A DNA stretch of 64,000 nucleotides, taken from Deroplatys truncata. Its lineage: Eukaryota; Arthropoda; Insecta; Mantodea; Mantidae. Positions 1 to 12,323 of the stretch are shown here, piece after piece; positions within the stretch are counted from its first letter, which is position 1; the number at the start of each line of letters is the position of its first letter. The notes below the pieces were generated by a model. It had not been told where the DNA came from and did not search any database. It saw only the letters and a program-made list of their open reading frames with translations. The position numbers and the translations under genes were made by a program. The stretch covers positions 457,334,321-457,398,320 of the forward strand of contig CM060990.1 of the NCBI GenBank assembly GCA_030765065.1, given 5' to 3'.

Positions 1-2604
1 ATGAAATAAATGAACTTAATGAACTCGCGCAGTCAGGATTGAATGTTGGTGGGGAGTCTGAGAGGAAGGAAGTGATGTACAGCTATCTTTCTTAATCTGC
101 ACGACCTTCGGCCTTCCTAATAGTAAGACGAATGTAATGGTTATACTTTATTGAGAATGAGAACTCCCAAAGAGTGCTAATGTTTCAGACACATCATATG
201 TTAAGAACAGTGCTATTCAGTTTACCTCCTCTCAATTTACACCATTCTTTATTATTAATATTCATTTATTGTTATAGTGGCGATGCTGCTTCGCGACATT
301 CGTTTTCATGAATTATGACTTTCCCCAATGCTTTATTTACTTTTATTGGTAGTCTTTACGTCTGGGATGTTAAAAGTAAGGTATCTAATCATGGCCTTAA
401 ATGTAAATTAAGAGAGTGGTTATGCTGATTAGAATTTCAAATAATTAGAAACACATTTATAGTAATGCTAACCACTTTTCACGCTTGTATTCCAATTGTA
501 TAGAAAGGTATTTAGATCTTTCTGGAATTATACAGTCAACTCCATCAGAATACGTTGCGATGGCACTCGTAATAGGGAGGTTTTTATAACCAAGTGAACG
601 ATTTAGGTAATATTTAGAAGATGCTTAACATCAGAGCATCCGCAGTGTCTTGCAAAGTGGACTTGTAAATTTCAAGAGGCCCCTTTACTTTCTTCCCAAA
701 GTGTACATAAAGCCGCCCCCCCAAAAAGAAACTTCATTTTAAACTTGCAAATTGAGCTTACAATAGAGCAGTTGTGAATATATTTTCCTCAAATCAAACA
801 TATAGATATAATAAAATATATAGTTAGTGTTTACCTTATTGATTCATTTATTTAAAATTAATTGACCACTTTTGACACAAACTTTGATTTTTTCGCTGAT
901 ATATTAGGGGTGACATTAAACGGTAGAACCGAGTCTTAACACTAATCTGAAGTGACTCTCACTCATAAAAACCGTGCGGGGATGTAGTGGCTGTCATTTA
1001 AACAAAATAATGAGCAATTTTCACTGATTAGTGTAAAAATGGAATTAAGACATCGATATATTGCCTAGAAATTCTACCTTTACAACAGTAAGTTTTATGA
1101 ACACCGCAACTTCTAAAATGACAAACTAACAGAACTGCTTTAATCTAAATTTACCACTTGCAAGTATAATGGCCGTTAGTTCATTGAAACCATGGTGAAT
1201 TTGGTGTTTTTTGTTAATACTATTTGATATATTTTTACTTTGGGATTTCCCAACATTTTCGTTTTAAATATAACAATAAAATTGTCCCTCCTCCCTTATC
1301 CATGACGTACATTTTGTCCTACCTACTAACCTATCGAGAGACGCCCGAACGGAGTGTGTGTTTCTGTCTACTCTAATGGTAATTATACTAATGGGCTTAC
1401 CTAGCCTTAACCCATTTAGCCTATGAAGAATATTTATATTACAAGTAGAAAATAAATTCATATGCATAGATAATTTTACTGTGCAGAACGGGGCTATAAA
1501 CCTTAAAGGTGAGTAATGAGTGTAACTTCCATTTTCTGTTTATTTAAAGCTATGTCCTTTGTTTAGCATATATGCCATAGAGTATGACAAGCAAATGTTT
1601 GATGGAGACTCATTTATGTAAGTTCATTACTTCTTAAGTTATTGGCACTTCTTTTATAAAAGAGCTACATATTTTAAAATAAATTTTATGCTAAAATGGT
1701 TTCAGTATGTACTCTCTGTTTGCCAGATGAGATTTATATTTGAAATAGCGTGACATATATGATTTCTAGTGTGTGCACTAAAAATCAGCACAAACAGTAA
1801 TTGTCTATATATTCTGCACATATAAAAAATCAATGATTCCAATAATGTCTCAAAACCATTTCGTTATTATGCCAAAAGTACTAACCTAATGCAAAAAACA
1901 TGTTTATTTTCCATTACAATGACGTATAGAGCATACGATGAAGGTTTGAGCTTATATCATCTAATTTGTGCATTCTATTTAGATATACATTTGTAAAAAG
2001 ATGTAGTGGACTCAAAGGACGGGAAATCTTTTCAAAGTTTGAATACATTTATACATCACGTAAATGCTGAATTTAAATTTCGTAAGTAGGCAACTTGCAC
2101 AAGTAATACTCTAAAACTTAAGCTACATCTGCTTTGAAGTACCTTCTGTTTTAATATAAAAGCCTAAAATTCAAAAATTGACCAAAACGGCCTAAATTCC
2201 ACCCATTACGCCCCTTAACCTTTTGCGTTAAATATTTATGAAGCCAAACACCTGTTTTCTAAACTTGAGTACATGTCATAAATACTGTTTTAACTGCATC
2301 ATATCGGAGTTTTATCTCTGTAAAAAAATGTAAAACTCATTGGTGAGATTTCAATAACAGAGGTTAGCTTGGTTTTCTAGCCGCAATTCTACCTGTAAGA
2401 GTTTACCTAGGTAAATTGTTTGGTTAGCATGGTTGCTGACGAACATCTGCACCTCCTTGGAGAAACATTTATTTAAAGTAAAGGAACACCTCCAAACGCT
2501 TTTATTTCTTCTTTATTTACAGTATGTATAATTAATAAACTAAGATAAAAGATAAACTCAGGAATGTATGCTATATCTACTTTGAATGGTATATTATGGG
2601 ATAA
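1..2604. other. AT-rich non-coding DNA
   Basis: I see no gene, RNA gene or clear repeat end here. Frames are short and interrupted. The longest, 67 codons on the minus strand near 1264-1467, has no recognisable domain and no splice context. Intergenic or intronic sequence cannot be told apart. Confidence 0.6.
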
Positions 2605-3345
2605 ACAGGCCTCAAAAGAAACTAAAACAGCAATTTTTAAAACAAGTTAGAAGTGTTATAACCTATGGCTCCGATGTCAGCTGAAAAGAAAATTATTGGT
2701 AACAGAAATGGATTATTCGAGTATATCTGCTGGTATCTCTAAAAGAAATTAGAAATGAGATTATAAAAGAAAATATGAATGTTCAAAATTCAATTTTAGA
2801 TTTTATTCAACAGAAACAATTAAAATGGTATGCACATGCTAAAAGAATGGAGGATGAAATATTATCCAACAAAATAATGGAGTGAACGCCCAGGAAGGAG
2901 GAGAAAAGGGGAAAAAACATTAAATTGAGTTTTATTTATGGACGCTTTTTAACTGCTATGGTTCTTAGCGTCCCATTCAATACAGGATGTTAAAGACAGC
3001 AATTTTTCTCAGAGGCCTCTTTATCAGGTTTGAGGTTCTCTTACGTACCGTAAATGTACAACACGGGACCACCGGCTTTACTTTCCTTCTGAAGGAAGCC
3101 ATGCTAAGGATTTTTACGCCTGAAAAATTCCATCGTCCTCCGCCGGGTTTGAACCCGCGACCTCGGTAACTAGAGGCTAGCATGGCATCCCTAGACCACG
3201 GAGGATGACTGGAGAAAGGGAAGACCGCATAGCGCACGGATTCAAGAAATTAGAGGGGCAATGATGGATTGGGAAATTGAGGAACATTTATGGTCCAATA
3301 GGTAAGAATGTAGAAAAGAAATAAGATGGTGTTAAAAACTGTAGT
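2605..3345 (+). mobile_element. LINE 3' fragment (C-terminal end of an endonuclease/reverse-transcriptase ORF), split by a SINE
   Basis: Reading the plus strand from about 2640 gives pieces typical of the C-terminal tail of insect LINE ORF2 proteins: VITYGSDV, then EIRNEIIKE, then QKQLKWYAHAKRMEDE, then a basic arginine/lysine-rich run. After the SINE at 2919-3208 the tail resumes with MDWEIEEHLWSNR followed by ECRKEIRW. The match to the family pattern (KxLxWYGHVxRM, then a PGRRRRGRP-like stretch, then an acidic DWED-like end) is from memory of the family. The frame has stops and shifts, and only the last roughly 130 codons are present, so it is a 5'-truncated dead copy. The exact clade (RTE, Jockey or related) cannot be decided from the tail. 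Confidence 0.7.
2919..3208 (-). mobile_element. tRNA-headed SINE, family R2, copy 1 (nested in a LINE)
   Basis: On the minus strand this starts with a tRNA-like head containing an A-box-like and a B-box-like motif (GGTTCAAACCC), runs through a body of about 200 bases and ends in a TAAATAAAACTCAATTTA tail. The element interrupts a LINE tail. The flanks read GGAGAAAAGGGG on one side and GGAGAAAGGGA on the other, fitting a slightly diverged target-site duplication of about 11 bases. Other copies lie at 10751, 12334, 22343 and 44671. Confidence 0.8.
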
Positions 3346-3384
3346 CTTGGGTACCGAAAAAGTGTTTGCTCATTCTTTAACCGG

Positions 3385-3438
3385 ATATATATATAATATA
3401 TAAGTGTTATATAATATATAAGTATTATATATAATTAT
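3385..3438. repeat. Short AT-rich tandem repeat (unit about 18 bp)
   Basis: The unit ATAATATATAAGTGTTAT is repeated twice with one change, followed by a partial third unit. It lies just left of the DD41D element at 3465. It is likely simple-sequence expansion. Confidence 0.6.
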
Positions 3439-3464
3439 ACAAATGTAATCGAACAGTCGAAATA

Positions 3465-3778
3465 TACAGGATGAATCACCTAAAACTTGCATCGCAAATG
3501 TTTCGGAAATGGAAAGTGCTATTGATGTGCAGTTTTCACAACTTGGATTGGTAGTCAGGGGCTCGTACATTTAGCCTATAAACAGATTTTAATAATACTG
3601 AGAAAATGTATTTTTTGAGCAAACATACAATTTTTTAAATGGAACAATGCCTAGTTAGATCAACATAATAAAGGTAGGGTAAATTAGATTGTCAATGGCC
3701 ATTGCTGCTGGATTCTAGTGCAGGTGGTTTACGAGAAATCGTATTTTGAAAAGTTTCCACCCCGACAATTGTTTGTCC
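3465..3778 (+). repeat. Left terminal inverted repeat of the DD41D element
   Basis: About 314 bases pair with 5042-5353 on the opposite strand. Shared landmarks include CGCAAATGTTTCGGAAATGG near the tip, GGTAGTCAGGGGCTC at about 3550, and AATGGAACAATGCCTAGTTA at about 3640. A small indel near base 20 separates the two ends. Confidence 0.9.
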
Positions 3779-3924
3779 CATTCAACCTCCTTAGTTGCTA
3801 GGTACGATTTGATAGGTACGATGTTGTTATGTTTGTTTGCATTGTGTTTTCTGTTCTTTGATTGCATTGCTACTTTCTGGTCAGTTAGTTTGTGACAGTT
3901 CAAGCAGTAAGTCGTGAGTGGAAG

Positions 3925-4964
3925 ATGGGGTTTACTAATGCAGAAAAAGCCGACATGCTCGTGGTGTATGGAGAGTATAGGAAGAATGCAGTTCGTTCCT
4001 GTACGGTGTATGCGGACACGTATCCCAATAGACGTCAACCATCTCGGCAATTATTTATCAACCTTTTCATCCGATTACGTGAAAGTGGTACTGTAACACC
4101 TAGAAAACGTAATAGAAACAAACAAGTCACTGGAGAAGAGGCAGAAATTAATGTTTTGGCTGCCTTTGCAGTAGATCCGCAAATCAGTTCCCGCACAATT
4201 GCAACGTGGATGTGGCATAAGTCAGGCAAGTGTACTGCGCATTCTCCATTGACACAGGTTCCATCCCTATCACATCTCTCCCCATCAAGAGCTGCATGGA
4301 AACGATTTTGAGAATCGTGTTAACTTTTATTCATGGACATTAAGACATGATACCCTAGATTCATCATGTTTCTTGTTTAGTGGTGAGACAACATTTACTA
4401 ATCATGGCCAGGTAAACCGTAGAAACATGCACTATTGGTCTGTAGACAATTCCCGTTGTCTTAATCAGGTGGAACGTTAGTGTCCATGGAGTTTAAACGT
4501 GTGCTGTGAGATAGAGAACCATCAGCTCATAGGCCCTTTGTTCATAGAAGGAACAATGAACTCGCACAAGTATCGCAGCCTCCTGACAGAGCATCTGTCA
4601 CAGATGCTAGAAGACATTTCTTTGCAGACTAGGAGGAACCTGTGGTACCAACATGATGGCTGTCCAGCCCATAGTGCACGAAGTACTACAGCTTGTCTTA
4701 ACGGATCGTTTCCAAATCTTTGGACTGGACGAAGAGGACCTGTACCTTGGCCGGCCCGTTCACCGGATCTGACCCCTTTAGACTTTTTTCTGTGGGGAAG
4801 GCTGAAAGACATTGTCTACAAGGATGTATCAACTACACCAGGCGATATGAAACGACGTATTACTGCTGCCTGCTCTGAATTTTCCGCTGAAATGTTAGAA
4901 CGTCCATAGCAGACTGGAAGCGTGTATTGTAGTTGTCGGTGGTCATTTTGAACACAACCTTTGA
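3925..4964 (+). pseudogene. Degenerate DD41D transposase
   Basis: The start MGFTNAEKADMLVVYG opens a DNA-binding N-terminal part of the kind seen in arthropod transposases with the DUF4817 helix-turn-helix-like domain. The catalytic half contains QHDGCPAH and, after SPDLTP, LDFFLWG. Counting residues between these two aspartates gives 41, hence DD41D. The first acidic position, normally FSDEATF, reads FSGETTF (D to G, about 4378-4398). The frame shifts near 4210-4230 and near 4900, and there is an in-frame TAG at 4478-4480. Restored length would be about 345 residues, normal for the group. Chosen start: the ATG at 3925, about 150 bases inside the left inverted end. Confidence 0.85.
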
Positions 4965-5041
4965 AGGGCTATGTTCTCTTTACTTGTAAGAATCCACAGA
5001 AGTATTGTAATTCCCTTTTGTTTCTCTTTAGTTTGTGCTAC

Positions 5042-5353
5042 CACAGGTTGTACAAGTGTCGGTGCGTAAAAGTTTCAAAATAAGATTTCTCTTAAACCAC
5101 TTGCACTAGAATCTTGCAACAAAGACCATTGACATTCTAATTTACCTTACCTGTATTCTGTTGATGTAACTAGGCATTGTTCCATTTAAAAAATTGTATG
5201 TTTGCTTAAAAAATACACTTTCTCAGTATTATTAAAATCTCTTTATAGCTTAAATGTATGAGCCCCTGACTACCAATCAATGCTGTGAAAACTGCACATC
5301 AATAGCACTTTCCATTTCCGAAATATTTGCGGTGCAAGGTGATTCACCCTGTA
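5042..5353 (-). repeat. Right terminal inverted repeat of the DD41D element
   Basis: This is the inverted partner of 3465-3778. The outermost sequence on the minus strand is TACAGGGTGAATCACC, followed by a TA target-site copy. Confidence 0.9.
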
Positions 5354-5355
5354 TA

Positions 5356-7929
5356 CTTAGTGATAAAAGTAGAGAACTTATCGAAGTTGAAACTTCCTTA
5401 CAGCCGTATTTTGTTTTCTAGCTAACTGATTTATAAGAATACTCAACATAATCCCAAAGATGTTTTGTGATTGGAATTGACTTATAAATCTGAAGAGTCG
5501 CCGTTATTTTGGTTTTTGTGTGTTCTGAATGTACTTGAGCAGAACCTGAGATTTGTCAGAATCTTCACATGAGGAATTTTTGCAATAGGATTTTTATTTT
5601 ACGTGGACTATTTTAAAAGCTAATTTCTCTAAATCAATGAATTTTGGAACACGTTAATAAGATTGCAGTATAAATGAACACCCACCTTTAACGAGGTTCA
5701 TTTAAAACAGTGGTTCCTCCCCAAAAGTATATTGTTTAGAATAAACAATATCTTTTGTATCATAATATCAAAAGTCTTTCTTTATCGTTGTGCATTTTGT
5801 AGTGCTGCTTTAACTTATAAGATTATATCGCATTTTGAGGAGCATTTTCGAATATATCTTAAGAAAAGAGTTCGCGTAACCTCAATGAATGCAGTTACAG
5901 TTGCTTTTTGTATCATCTATTTTGTTCTATTGATAGTTCCTACTGACTTTAGAATTTCATGTTGTCTTTTACACCTTAAGATTTTTTATTGTGATGCTTG
6001 GGTTGTGGAAGGTAAATAGCATTCATCTTTGTGGATAAGAAAACAGCGGAATAACCTAGTTAGGTTGGTCGGAATGAGGTTCGAGTAAACCACCTGAAAG
6101 TAATCTCTCCAGTATTTTGATTGTATCTATACATTAATATCCTCATATATTTTAATCTGGGAATTTTGTTGTTTCTTTTTTAGTACACTACTCAGCAATG
6201 TATATTTGCAAGGTTTACGTAATATGTATCTTTGTTTCAAAAATAAACGTACGGTTATAATCGCAGCACAAATTTACCATCATGTTCTAAAGATTCTCTA
6301 AGTACTTTGAGACAATATGTACACTAAGGTGCATAAAAATAGTTTTTTGCCTCCGTAAGGTTTCTACCTTCAAGTACCAACCTTTGACTCAACCCAGCCG
6401 GTATTAGTTCTGTGTGTGACTGGGCTGAAAAGCAATTCAGAGAAAAAAACGAATCAATGATGGATGTTATAATCGATGTGAAATGATGGGCTGGTTCGGA
6501 TACCACATCTATGAAGCAGTTTCACTACGATTGGTATAAAAGAAAAGGCTAAACCAATTACAACATAATTCGGCCTTATAGAGGAAGTTGGTGAAGAATT
6601 ATTTTCACATGTCGTTAAACTGGGCGAAAAGCTACGAGGTTTATATGAAAGCTTTCATCAGCGAAATGGAGACGAAGGTTAAAATTATTAGCTCTATCAA
6701 ACGGTAATGCCAAATCGATATTAAGAACAATATAGCGCAGAATGAAAATACAAGGTTCAGTTCGCAACGTTACTATTTCAAGTTCATAATTTCCTACGCT
6801 TAAGTTTTGTTTATTGCAGTTTATTAGTGGAAATAATGCTCATTTTCTGTTTATGTGGTACGGCACAGAGAATGAAACAGAAAACTCGCATGAAAGGCAC
6901 TGATTTGTGATTATTGCAGAATATGTGATTATTCGGCAGACATTTCGGATATTTGTTTAAGACATCTCTGTTGTTTGCTCATTTAAAAGCAAATATCATT
7001 TGTTTAGTTCTCAATTCAAATTTCTATGATTTTTACCCAGAGGATGCTTAAATTGGCCCTGCACTGGAGCATTGTCCCCCTTATTTGTAATAGGGACACT
7101 GGTTTGCTTTATATAAACGTACGTATTTAACACCCTCATTCAAGGTACAGTAAAACAGTAGATGCTTTAAGGAATGACATACTGGAATGGAGTGCTTTGT
7201 CGTACTTTTAGACGTATCAAATAATACCTAATTTTTAAGCTCCTTCTATACTTAATGGTAGTGAAAGCCTATCCTATTTTCGATAATATTATATAATCCG
7301 CAGAGTAAATCAAATCACATGTATAACTGATTAGAAATAGACGCTCATAACACGAGAAACAAGAGAACTTCCAACAACGGGAAGTACAATGAATTACGGA
7401 TGGCAGTGGTGCCATGCACGTCCATCATTCCTCTTTCAACAATTCAGTCTTTTGCCCCCCTCCAGTTACTTCGTACCCTCTGACTTTACCCAGATTAAAA
7501 AGTAAAGGACTCAAATTAAACGTAACAATTATAGCATCTCCAGTTCATATCCCGGAAGATTAGTTTCATCACTCATGTTGATTGACAATTTTCCTTGTTT
7601 CTTAATGACCATTAAGCTTCAAAATATTGTTCAGGTGCCTTTCTTTGGAACATTTCCAATTGCAATGAAACATTTTTAGTTTAAAGGAGAAAAATGCCAT
7701 TACTTGTATTTAGTATATAGCAGTTACCAAGGATATTTTAAAATCAACTCAAAAGCAAACGAAATCTCCTTTTTAACTCAATTCGGTTTCTAAACCCCAT
7801 AACAGGAGACCCTTTTCTGAATGATTTGAAGTAAAGTTTTCGTTTTATGAACATATTTAAGAATGACAATCATCTTTAAATAACGTAACAATGAAATATT
7901 ACATATACCTTAATTATGAAAGACGATTT
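5356..7929. other. AT-rich non-coding DNA
   Basis: No gene or repeat end was recognised. A 95-codon plus-strand frame at 5732-6019 is hydrophobic and cysteine-rich but has no known domain and starts in AT-rich sequence, so I treat it as chance. Confidence 0.5.
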
Positions 7930-8405
7930 TAGCACTGTGGCCAAATTAGGAACTACTGTGCCCACTTCACCTAAGGACGGAAAGAATGATTTGGGGAGTA
8001 CATAGGGCACCCAGATCTGATAGCGGTAGCCAAAACGCAATAGGGCCCCTATCGTTTCCAGATTATGCATCTGGGCAGACTGTTCCTCCCATATCAACCT
8101 TATACCCAAGGAAGCTACAGGTTGGAGATATCGATGCCAGGGAACGAAGAGATTTCCCTTCAATGCACACCTACTGATTACCTGCACATCGTAGTCCACC
8201 GCGCTTGGACGTATAGCCCTGAAAGATGAATAAGAAAATAAAATGTGAGGGATCAAGGGACGAGAAAATTCGTGATTCGTAATAATCTATCCTGAGATTT
8301 GCCTAACGGCCAAGGAAAACCACGGAAAAACTCAGGATGGTTGCTCCTTTCAGGGTATGACCAGGAGTCTCAGATGCCACCGCTATCCCGCTGACCAAGC
8401 TGTAT
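7930..8405 (-). mobile_element. tRNA-related SINE, core-sharing family, minus orientation
   Basis: The block is richer in GC than its surroundings. Read on the minus strand it begins near 8402 with GGTCAGCGGGATAGCGG, a tRNA-like A-box region. It then carries TTTTTCCGTGGTTTTCCTTG and GGCCGTTAGGCAAAT, the central motif also found in the SINEs at 28215, 59452 and 63478. The left limit is uncertain because no clear target duplication was found. The 126-codon minus-strand frame at 7876-8256 is SINE sequence, not a gene. Confidence 0.6.
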
Positions 8406-10750
8406 GTAAAACAGGTCTTTGGTAGGTGGGTGTGTGAGTGTGTATTTATGCATTAAACATGTTGAAATTCAAATGACAAAGTATACTTTTAGAAGCGAAT
8501 CTGTTGGATTAACACTAAAATATACTAAGATTTCTTCACAAAATAGCCTTCAAGTGGTTAAAAAAATCCAAATGCTTGGCTAATACGCAAACTTTAAGAC
8601 TGGTAACATCATAACTAATTTTCAATTACATGACTTGAATTGTATTACCGTGTAATTATAGGTTTAAATTTATAAAATATTGTGTAAAAACAAGGGTTTT
8701 TAAAAATATTTCCAAAAGAGCCTTTTTTTAATTTTGAATAGCCGGAATTGTATCACATGGAAACTTGTATCACGAAGAAACTTCCATGTTGGTTATAATA
8801 AAAGCAGCTGGAAAGCCTTCTAAGGAAATACAAATGTTAAAAACTAAAAGCACAGAATTTTCTTTTCAATAACTTCAAAATTTACCACCTATGTAGAACA
8901 TAAAACTAATGGAACACACAGATTGGTGATGAATTGCCAAAGAATATCTTAAATATTAATTTTTGCGTATAGAATAATTATGTTTTATAAGATAATATAA
9001 AATGCACTTTGTACTAAAGATTTAAACCTCTCCCAATATTTTTCTTTAAACTTCAGAATCCAATAAATGGAAACTGTTGTGAAGTTATCAATTAGATAAT
9101 ATTAATTAGTGTACTAGAAGGAAATCGTATATGTATATTGATTTTTTCTATTACACCACCTGGAAAATACGTAATTGCAAGTGAGGTGCTGAAGGTTTTT
9201 TTCTTTTAAATAATTGCAGAACAATTTTTAAGTGCTTCTCCAGAAACCTGGCTCATAGAGTATTTGAATTCTGAAAAGAAGTTGAGAAAATGGGCTTGAA
9301 GTATAGCACTGTGCTTTACGTAAATCGCATGGCACCATTTAAAATATAATATGAAGCTTAAAAATGGCAATTATCGAGAAAACAATGGTGTATCCTGAAA
9401 GTATTAGATATAAAAATGGTAAAAAATCTAAATGTTTATAACGTTTGGCCAAATCTAACCAAAATACTGCTTTAAGAACGCACAATTCGGACAATAAGCA
9501 GTTACGTCAAATTGAATACATAAAGCACATGTATATAACTCTCTCCTACAGATACTGAGCGACTCTGCGCGAACATGATTTCTCCGTCCGCTGCACGTAT
9601 TTGGAAGTTATTAGGGTTAAGCTGGAAGTAGTATCTTAGAAGCTGTCATCCATCCGCATTTTGACGCGATTCAATTCCGTTCCGACTTTAAAGTTAAATT
9701 ATACGGAGCAATAACGTGGCTGTTTGTCAAGCTCTGGGATAGGGGGACGGGGTGGAAACGGCAGCTCTAGTGGAAAGGGAAAACTTGCATCTTGAGACCC
9801 ACCAATGGTAATTAGGGTAAGGAACTTCTTGGGCACCAGGGTCGTAAGGAATTCGAACCATGGTCGGCGACTTAGGGGAAGACATTCCATTTCCTTCCTT
9901 TGCAAGAAATGCTTATCTTGTTAGTAGCCATCACTTTGTGAGATCACAGAGAACATGACTGTTCACCTTATAGACAGTGCTTTGATATCCGTCCATGCGC
10001 AAGTAATTACAGCAGCTTCTTTAACCACAGGCCCAGCCCAATTATTTCTAAATCCTTCCGAATCAGATACTACTCAGTGGTAACAAGAACCTATAGCTAC
10101 CAAATTAGAAACGGTAGTGTCTTAACATTGGAAACGAAACATCATTTAATTCCCTCTCTTCCATGTTCCTCTGTTTTCTTAAACCGGGCCCTCAGTGACT
10201 AACATTATTTTTCGACGATAGTGTGTTTTAGTGGAAAGTTGAATTTCCTGCATTCAATGCTGGTAATCTAACATACCGGCACATTTTTCTTATTTTATTG
10301 CACGTATGTGCATGAACCATCTTAAACCTTTTAACTTTGATATATTTTACAGACATGGAATACAATCATATTTGTTAGTTGAATTTTACCATTTAAACCT
10401 TACCTTTGCCTAATACTTCCTTTATACTCGTTAATACTCGTATTTACTTACGATTTAATTCACGCAGGAGCTAAGTAGAGTTGCAAGTTATTGACTTTTT
10501 ATAAGATCAACAACCAGGCATGGATAATAATGGATCTCCAGTTCGCCACCAAGGTTAATTAATGTTGGTGACCAAGTTCAAAAGTTGTTAGTAAATAATT
10601 TTATTTCCGCGTATATACTACTTCTATTGTTCACTATTCTCGATTAAATAGTATGCAATAATAAAGCGTTAAGTGCATTGGAGGATCTCGGAAGTATAGT
10701 GTACTCGAATTCGTCTCGTATTTTCAAAGGGTAATATCGCATTGGGCCAA
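8406..10750. other. AT-rich non-coding DNA with one moderately GC-rich patch
   Basis: No gene was recognised. A patch at about 9640-9905 is richer in GC. On the minus strand it contains GGTTCGAATTCC, similar to a pol III B box, so it may be a decayed SINE head. This is weak. Confidence 0.4.
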
Positions 10751-11043
10751 ATTAAATTGAGTTTTTTATTTATAGACCCTCTTTAACTACTATGGCCCTT
10801 AGCATCCCATTCTATATTGGGCGTGAAAGACCAGGAATTTTGCTCAGAGGCCTGTTTATCAGGCTTGAGGTTCTTTTACGTGCCGTAAATCTACGACACA
10901 GGACCAACGGCTTTACTTCCCTTCCGAAGAAAGGCATGCTAAGGATTTTTAGGCTCGAAAAAATCCATGGTCCTCCGCCGGGTTTGCACCCGGGACCTCG
11001 GGAACTGAGGCTAGCATGGTACCCCTAGACCACGGAGGACGAC
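10751..11043 (-). mobile_element. SINE R2, copy 2
   Basis: This copy is full length. The minus-strand head (11041 down to 10971) folds as a tRNA-like unit: GTCCTCCG pairs perfectly with CGGAGGAC at its other end. The A-box region TGGTCTAGGGG is present; the B-box region is slightly decayed. The tail ends AAACTCAATTTAATTTGG. The flanks GCATTGGGCC and GTATTGGGTC may be a diverged target duplication. Confidence 0.8.
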
Positions 11044-12323
11044 CTCGTCGTATTGGGTCGATGGTCGGTTTGTCTCCTGACCCTTTTTCCAGGAAAGTCA
11101 CTATACCCCTGAGATGCACGATGGGTTGCTAATTATCTTCTTAATAGGTACTGGTATTGCGCCGAAAAATAGTTCGTTCCCAGACTTCATTTGATTTCTA
11201 TTACTATGTTTACTAGTCTGTCTGTATTCCATGCACAGCAAACGGAACCGCGAGCTGCGAGTTATTGAAAATTTCTGAATGTACGTAAAGTACTGGCGAG
11301 AACATTTCCCTGCAAATCAATTTTTAAACCATCAGCAAAGCTGTACAACAGAGCTGTCAGACCCAGGCCTCGGTAAAAGTGTGAGAGAAGCTTTATTTTT
11401 AAGCTAATATGCTTATGAAAGTTGCTGAAAATCATTATAAAAGTTAAAAATTAATTTTAAAATCTTTAAGTTTTGTAGTTATTTCCCAAACTTTCATTTA
11501 GCTTCGTTAGTTAATTAATTTCGGCAACAGTTAAACTTTTATGCATAGAAATAATTAAATATTCCTCTGCACAGAACCGCAATGCACATTAAACCTGTTT
11601 AAAACGAGTTTACTGTCAGTATTTTATATTATGTAAAATGATCCATGTTACATACTTTGTGACCAATTAAATGGAAACTTTCAGCAAAACTTAGTAATTA
11701 TTACAACGTTAACATTCCACTTTTTTACTTCCTGTACAAGTTAGATAAAAAAGTGTTGCACTCCAACCAAAAATTCCATTGCTTCCAATCAAAAGTCATG
11801 CTTTAAATTCTGCCTTAATAAGGCTCAGAATTTTTGGCTAGAAAGTATTCCAAGAGAAGCTATATTTTGATTTTTGCCAGATCTTGCTATATTTAAGCCT
11901 CCATGCTTGTAATTAGGAAAGAGAGTCAACTGGTTTTTCATTTCTTTACAGCCTACCTATGATAGAAAGAGCAAGTAGGTACAGTATTCCACCAAAAATT
12001 CAAAATCTAGTTTTATCTGGCAATACACGTTTTGAGGTCTCGGAGCATTTTTTAGTGAACATCATAACTAAAAACATTATATTTAATTTTGATTTTCCAA
12101 GGGTATAACACGAAGAATCTCATGAAATTCCACCTACCCCTGAGTACCCTTTATGTGGAAGAATTTTTGTATTTTTTATCTAACGATTTCTTTTATTACC
12201 AATTACCAAATGTAATTGGCAGTTTCCGCGTAAGCTAATTATCTTTCATCTTTGACTACAAGGTCACAAAGATTTCCGTTTTCTTTAGATCTTGTGACCT
12301 AATCAAGCCGGAATTTGGCCAGG
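11044..12323. other. AT-rich non-coding DNA
   Basis: I see no gene, RNA gene or structured repeat. Confidence 0.5.

Larger units (their letters stand above)
3465..5353 (+). mobile_element. DD41D Tc1/mariner-type DNA transposon with long inverted ends
   Basis: The element of about 1.89 kb starts TACAGGATGAATCACC and ends with the inverted counterpart GGTGATTCACCCTGTA. It is flanked on both sides by TA (3463-3464 and 5354-5355), the target duplication expected of Tc1/mariner elements. The inverted ends are unusually long, about 310 bases each, and agree at roughly nine positions in ten by eye. Between them lies one degenerate transposase reading frame on the plus strand. The copy is dead because the transposase has frame disruptions and a lost catalytic aspartate. 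Confidence 0.9.

Noticed and set aside
10792-11028. Recurring plus-strand protein reading RGLFIRLEVLLRAVNLRHG at 2987, 10792, 12416 and 22426
   Set aside because: The similarity is at the DNA level. All lie in antisense SINE R2 copies, the reading crosses the tRNA-like head, and there is no conserved start or stop.
10971-11041. The R2 head as a genuine tRNA gene
   Set aside because: The same head occurs at the 5' end of several longer copies with a common body and tail, so it is a SINE head.
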